Assembly (NCBI GenBank): GCA_958295945.1
Contig: OY282386.1
Coordinates: 4,768,204-4,832,203, forward strand
Reading direction: 5' to 3'
DNA from: Candidatus Poribacteria bacterium
GTDB lineage: Bacteria > Poribacteria > WGA-4E > WGA-3G
DNA: 64,000 nucleotides
In this document: piece by piece, positions 60,135-64,000 of the stretch
How positions within the stretch are numbered: the stretch's first letter is position 1
Layout: every line of letters starts with the position of its first letter
The notes under the pieces: model-generated
Database searches by the model: none
Seen by the model: only the letters and a program-made list of their open reading frames with translations
What the model was told of the DNA's origin: nothing
Position numbers and translations under genes: made by a program

Positions 60135-60162
60135 AAAAGGACAGAGAAATCTCTGCCCTTTT
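60135..60162. terminator. Bidirectional terminator
   Basis: AAAAGGACAGAG (60135-60146) / CTCTGCCCTTTT (60151-60162) hairpin with flanking A and T runs between the convergent redoxin and LamG genes. Confidence 0.85.
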
Positions 60163-60178
60163 CCTAACCTTACCTACC

Positions 60179-60955
60179 CTATCGTTCACGATTAGTTTTT
60201 ATGGCTCCCCAAGTCGTAGTCAGTTTTTCTGCAGGTTCTACTGGCAAGAAAGCACCATCTTTTATTGTGTTTATTTCTCCTTCAGTAATAACACGATCAA
60301 ACAGGAACACTTCATCTATAACTCCTGTGAAGAACTCTGACCCAGGATGTCTTGCCCCGACCATAATGGAACCGTCAATATCAGCAACCATTCCCGGTTT
60401 TCCACCACCACCAACGTTTTTGCCATCGTAGTAAATGGTAAGCTGAGATTCTGTGTCATGTGTGACAGTAAGATGTACCCAATCTTCAGGTTGATTTTCA
60501 TTGGAAACACCTCTTTGATTCCATCCTCCACTATCGGAAAAGACATAGGTTTTCTGGTTTTTATTAAAAATGACAGCCCATTTAAGAGACCCAGCAGCAA
60601 CCATATAATTCCAATCTCTTATCTGCGTATTTCCGCGTTTAACCCAAAATGCTACTGAAAACTGTTCACGTAATTGGAGTGTATCGTTGATAGGCACTTT
60701 TACATATTGACTCTTTGTTCCATCAAACTCAAGTGCTTTTCCTTCAAATTGTCCATCAACCCATTTAGGATCTGCTATAAGTTCACCATCATGTCCGTGT
60801 TGAGAACCGTCTTTGGCAGTTTTACCATTGCCTTCATCAAAAGATAAATATAGAACGAGTGATTTATCGTCTAAACCTGCATGTGAAGCAAGAGGAATGA
60901 TGAACATTGTCAGTACTGTCAAGAATGCCGCGATGATATTGATTCGTTTCAACAC
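60179..60955 (-). CDS. Secreted LamG domain protein
   Basis: 258 residues. Signal peptide to about A-S-H-A-G (residue 26-27), then LamG: S-L-V-L-Y-L-S-F-D-E-G-N-G, F-S-V-A-F-W-V-K-R, W-V-H-L-T-V-T-H-D and G-V-I-D-E-V-F-L-F-D-R. The C-terminus E-P-A-E-K-L-T-T-T-W-G-A-I-K carries the shared tail. Convergent with the redoxin gene; probable surface binding protein. Confidence 0.86.
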   Translation of the reverse strand: MLKRINIIAAFLTVLTMFIIPLASHAGLDDKSLVLYLSFDEGNGKTAKDGSQHGHDGELIADPKWVDGQFEGKALEFDGTKSQYVKVPINDTLQLREQFSVAFWVKRGNTQIRDWNYMVAAGSLKWAVIFNKNQKTYVFSDSGGWNQRGVSNENQPEDWVHLTVTHDTESQLTIYYDGKNVGGGGKPGMVADIDGSIMVGARHPGSEFFTGVIDEVFLFDRVITEGEINTIKDGAFLPVEPAEKLTTTWGAIKTNRER

Positions 60956-61042
60956 TTATGTCTCCTCCTTACATTGTGATTTTTATTTTAAATTAGTTTA
61001 CAATATTTCTTAAACACCAGACACTTTGTAACCACAAATAAT

Positions 61043-62785
61043 TTAGCATGCCCCACACTTTTTGCAAACTGTGGTATCACATGCACTTGTCATAAAACCT
61101 TTCTCATGTTTGTTATGTTCAAGTTGTAAGAATTGAGGTTTTACATTTAGGTCAAGGTGGTCCCAAGGATTAATTTCACTGAAACTTCGTTGTCGTAATG
61201 CATAAAAATCTGGGGCTAATCCGTATTGACGAAAGGCATTGTTCCAAGAATTACCGTTTGCAAGTTCTAATATAACTTTTCCAAGTCGTCTGTCTCCTCT
61301 GGCAAGTACCGCTTCTTGATGTGCCATTCGCGCACTTGCAGATGATACTTTTATACTTCCAAGTCTATTTATTTCACGTTTTAGATAATCAAGTTTTTTC
61401 GCAATAGTCTTTGGTGGTTCCATCGGAACCCATTGGAACGGTGTATGCGGTTTAGGTACCATCGGTGATATCGTAAAACTGATACGACCAATCTTTCCTG
61501 ATCGCTTCGCATGTGGCAATAGGAGAGTTCGCATCTCTTTAGCCATATCAACAATTGCGGTCACATCAGCTGGGGTTTCATAAGGAACACCTATAAGGAA
61601 ATATAAACGCAAATTGAGTATATCTCGTTTCAATGCCTCTTCAAATACATGATAGAGTCTTTCTCTTGGAATTGCTTTGTTGACGACTTTCTGTAAATCT
61701 TCAGTGGCAACTTCGGGTGCGATGGTGATAGTACCTTGATCGCTATCAGCAAGTGCATCAAGGAGTGGTGTTTCAACGGTTTCTGCGCGAAGTGAAGCAC
61801 ATGAAATACGAAATCCTCTATCAACCAAACCTGAAGCGATCTCGTTAATCTGTGGATGATCAGATATTGATGCCCCGACCAAGCCGATTCGATCGGTAAT
61901 TTCTCTTGCTTTCTCGGCCAATGCAAGTGTGTTTTCTACCGAACGATGTCTCGGCCACCTACGAGCGTAATCTGCAACACAGAAGCGACACTGTCTTCCA
62001 CATCCACGAACAATTTCAATCAGATGCGCGTTTGAAAACTCAGTATTTGGCGTATGTATGTGCGTGCAGGTTTGAACATTATCCAGGACAGGGACTGCTG
62101 CTGAAGTTACTTTCGCAGGAAAGCCGTTCTGTGCTTTTACATTCTCAACCGTTCCATCATCTTGGTATGTAACATCATAAAAACTGGGAACGTAGAAACC
62201 AGGTTCTTTGCCAAGAGATTCTAATAGGTCTGCCTTCGGAGAATTAGACATTTTCCAATCATGGAATTTATCCATGAATGTGTGTATAGTCAATTCTGCT
62301 TCACCAACGACGAAGACATCAATGAAATCTGCCAAAGGTTCAGGATTGTATGATATATTAATTCCACCTGCAATGATAAGTGGGTCCCATTCGGTACGCT
62401 CTTCCGAAAGCTGCGGGATGTTACCTAACTTCAAGGCACGAACAATATTCACATAGTCGGATTCAAAGGATACTGAGAAACCAACGATATCAAAACTATT
62501 CAGCGGTGTTTGCGTTTCCAAAGAGAAAAGAGGAATCTTCTTCCTGATGAGTTCTTGGATATATTGCGATTCAGGAATGAAAACCCGTTCACAAGATGTA
62601 TCCTCGCGTCCATTCAACGTAGCATGGATCACTTGCATACCTAAACTTGACATACCGAGTTGATATGTGCTTGGGTAAACAAGACCAAATCTATTTGTTT
62701 TTCTGAAATTTGGTGATGCGCGTTTACCTTGGATAGCATATTTTTCAGTATCTAATAACTGCTGAGTATGCTGGTATAAATCCAA
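61043..62785 (-). CDS. B12-binding domain radical SAM protein, TIGR03960-like
   Basis: 580 residues. N-terminal B12-binding-like fold (S-T-Y-Q-L-G-M-S-S-L-G), then the radical SAM cluster in R-G-C-G-R-Q-C-R-F-C (C-x3-C-x2-C) and G-V-P-Y-E-T-P-A-D-V. A short C-terminal Cys-rich end (C-D-T-T-V-C-K-K-C-G-A-C) suggests an extra iron-sulfur site. Relatives are often next to ribosome or cell-division genes and paired with a DUF2344 protein, not seen here. The reaction is unknown. It lies downstream of ftsZ. Confidence 0.87.
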   Translation of the reverse strand: MDLYQHTQQLLDTEKYAIQGKRASPNFRKTNRFGLVYPSTYQLGMSSLGMQVIHATLNGREDTSCERVFIPESQYIQELIRKKIPLFSLETQTPLNSFDIVGFSVSFESDYVNIVRALKLGNIPQLSEERTEWDPLIIAGGINISYNPEPLADFIDVFVVGEAELTIHTFMDKFHDWKMSNSPKADLLESLGKEPGFYVPSFYDVTYQDDGTVENVKAQNGFPAKVTSAAVPVLDNVQTCTHIHTPNTEFSNAHLIEIVRGCGRQCRFCVADYARRWPRHRSVENTLALAEKAREITDRIGLVGASISDHPQINEIASGLVDRGFRISCASLRAETVETPLLDALADSDQGTITIAPEVATEDLQKVVNKAIPRERLYHVFEEALKRDILNLRLYFLIGVPYETPADVTAIVDMAKEMRTLLLPHAKRSGKIGRISFTISPMVPKPHTPFQWVPMEPPKTIAKKLDYLKREINRLGSIKVSSASARMAHQEAVLARGDRRLGKVILELANGNSWNNAFRQYGLAPDFYALRQRSFSEINPWDHLDLNVKPQFLQLEHNKHEKGFMTSACDTTVCKKCGAC

Positions 62786-62824
62786 TTTGAACCCTCTATA
62801 TTTGTAGAGCAGAAAGAATAGTAG

Positions 62825-64000
62825 TTAGTTTCTACGTTTATCTCTTTTCTGTTGAACACGCAGGAATGATGGAATATCCCACTGTTTCTCTTTGTTCTGA
62901 TCTCTTTCTTCATCGGTTGATTGTTCAGTATTTTCTTGCTGTTCCTGTCCACCGCGTGGTGGTCTTTGTTGGTTAGTTGGTCGAGAAGGTGGACCCGTAT
63001 CTCTTTCTTGTGGTTGGCGTTCCCAAGTATTACGTTGTGTTCCAGGTTGATTCCTTCCAGGTGTTCCAGGTTCATTATTCCGAATTCTGCTACCCTGCAA
63101 CATTGGATTTGGTTGAACTGGCCGATTGAAACCACCACTCTGACCAACTCCCTGTCTAACATTAACGTTTGATTCTGCTGGCGGGTCAAATCCTGTTGCA
63201 ATTACAGTCACAAGAACTTCATCTTTGAGTTCCAATTCATCGCTGTATACTAATCCAAAGATTGGTTCTGCATCTTGTGATGCTTCAACGATGACTCGCA
63301 TAGTTTCATCCAATTCAGCCATTGTGAAATCAGGAGGAGAAGTGATATTGACAATCATTCCAACTGCCCCAGAAATACTGGTTTCTTCAAGCAATGGTGA
63401 TAAAATAGCTCGTTCTGCTGCTGCAACAGCACGATTCTCACCAGTTGCTCTTCCCATACCCATCAATGCAGTTCCGGCATCTCGCATCACGGTCTCCACA
63501 TCTGCAAAGTCAACATTAATCTCACCGGCTTCAGTAATAATATCAGAGATGCTTTGAACACCGTGTAATAGTATTTCGTCTCCAATTTTAAATGCTTCTT
63601 GAATCGGGAGTTTTCTATCAAAATTGTCAATCAGTCGTTGGTTAGGCACAACGATTACCGAGTCTGCGTTGTTGCGAAGTTCCATCAAACCTGCTTCAGC
63701 GTTATCTGCACGGCGTCTTCCTTCAAAATTGAAAGGTCGAGTGACGACGCCGATAGTTAAAGCACCTTTTTCCTTTGCAAGAGATGCAATAATTGGAGCT
63801 GCACCTGTGCCAGTTCCACCACCCATACCCGCTGCGACAAATACCATGTTTGCTGAATCAACAATTTCTTGAAGGTATTCACGATCTTCGTTAGCAGCCT
63901 TTGCTCCAATTTCTGGATTGGAACCTGCACCTAAGCCCTTGGTAGTGCTCTCACCGATCTTTATTTGTGATGCACCATGACATGTACTGAGTGCTTGTTG
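62825..64000 (-). CDS. ftsZ: Cell division protein FtsZ, cut by the right window edge
   Basis: About 391 residues are visible, missing the N-terminus beyond position 64000. The tubulin signature G-G-G-T-G-T-G, T-R-P-F-N-F-E-G-R-R-R, N-x-D-F-A-D-V and the T7/GTPase-activating region are present. A Gln/Pro/Arg-rich disordered linker (about 80 residues) leads to the C-terminal peptide D-I-P-S-F-L-R-V that binds FtsA/ZipA-type tethers. It makes the Z-ring. Presence of ftsZ argues against Planctomycetes or Chlamydiae as the source. Confidence 0.96.
   Translation of the reverse strand, partial: QQALSTCHGASQIKIGESTTKGLGAGSNPEIGAKAANEDREYLQEIVDSANMVFVAAGMGGGTGTGAAPIIASLAKEKGALTIGVVTRPFNFEGRRRADNAEAGLMELRNNADSVIVVPNQRLIDNFDRKLPIQEAFKIGDEILLHGVQSISDIITEAGEINVDFADVETVMRDAGTALMGMGRATGENRAVAAAERAILSPLLEETSISGAVGMIVNITSPPDFTMAELDETMRVIVEASQDAEPIFGLVYSDELELKDEVLVTVIATGFDPPAESNVNVRQGVGQSGGFNRPVQPNPMLQGSRIRNNEPGTPGRNQPGTQRNTWERQPQERDTGPPSRPTNQQRPPRGGQEQQENTEQSTDEERDQNKEKQWDIPSFLRVQQKRDKRRN

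Noticed and set aside
1-64000. tRNA or rRNA genes
   Set aside because: I found no TTC-stem or anticodon pattern or rRNA sequence on either strand by eye.

Overview
The window looks like part of a chromosome from a Gram-negative, diderm bacterium of the Candidatus Poribacteria kind. This is an inference from gene content: sulfatases, phytanoyl-CoA dioxygenase, LamG and beta-propeller proteins, many lipoproteins, a TonB-dependent receptor, a two-wing radical SAM protein and ftsZ, all in moderately AT-rich DNA full of palindromic intergenic repeats. I see no rRNA, no tRNA, no CRISPR array and no phage-like element.

Layout. 1-5.5 kb: the start of a gene leaving the left edge, a propeller lipoprotein, a TIM-barrel protein and a methyltransferase, then an orphan gene beside an A/C-rich inverted-repeat element. 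5.7-12 kb: sugar dehydrogenases, a WD40 lipoprotein, and a PfkB kinase whose 5' end is duplicated around a DUF433/DUF5615 pair; a 240-bp MITE sits at the 3' end of the DUF5615 gene. 12-24 kb: a TonB-dependent receptor, three LamG proteins (one cut by a complete insertion sequence with the same ends as the MITE) and a PQQ-propeller operon. 24-31 kb: PD-(D/E)xK protein, LuxE/PaaK-like ligase, toxin-antitoxin remnants, propeller, LuxC-like dehydrogenase, sulfatase. 31-38.6 kb, mostly minus strand: chorismate-lyase-like, UbiA-like, UbiX-like and LarA-like genes with a sulfatase, a second PD-(D/E)xK paralogue and a sugar isomerase. 40-48 kb: one operon with a LolA-like protein, FG-GAP lipoprotein, two FtsX-type permeases, a LolD-type ATPase and an outer-membrane barrel. 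49-55 kb: a structured leader, secreted proteins, a cation efflux protein and two metal-binding lipoproteins. 56-64 kb: GIY-YIG nuclease, dioxygenase, sulfatase, redoxin, LamG protein, radical SAM protein and ftsZ (cut by the right edge).

Most striking result: three genes are interrupted in frame by TGA exactly where a redox or metal-binding Cys of a CxxC motif is expected, and each TGA is followed 21-23 nt later by a perfect hairpin with a G-starting three-base loop, the geometry of a bacterial SECIS. They are two lipid-anchored heavy-metal-associated (HMA) domain proteins (UxxC) and one lipid-anchored AhpC/TSA-type redoxin (UxxC). Other signals worth following: a shared C-terminal tail (K-L-x-T-x-W-G-x-I/L-K) on secreted LamG and TolB-like proteins, an IS and MITE with identical ends, a repeated small-ORF cassette with four regularly spaced GTAC boxes, and a paired A/C-rich element whose inverted and direct repeats have changed together.
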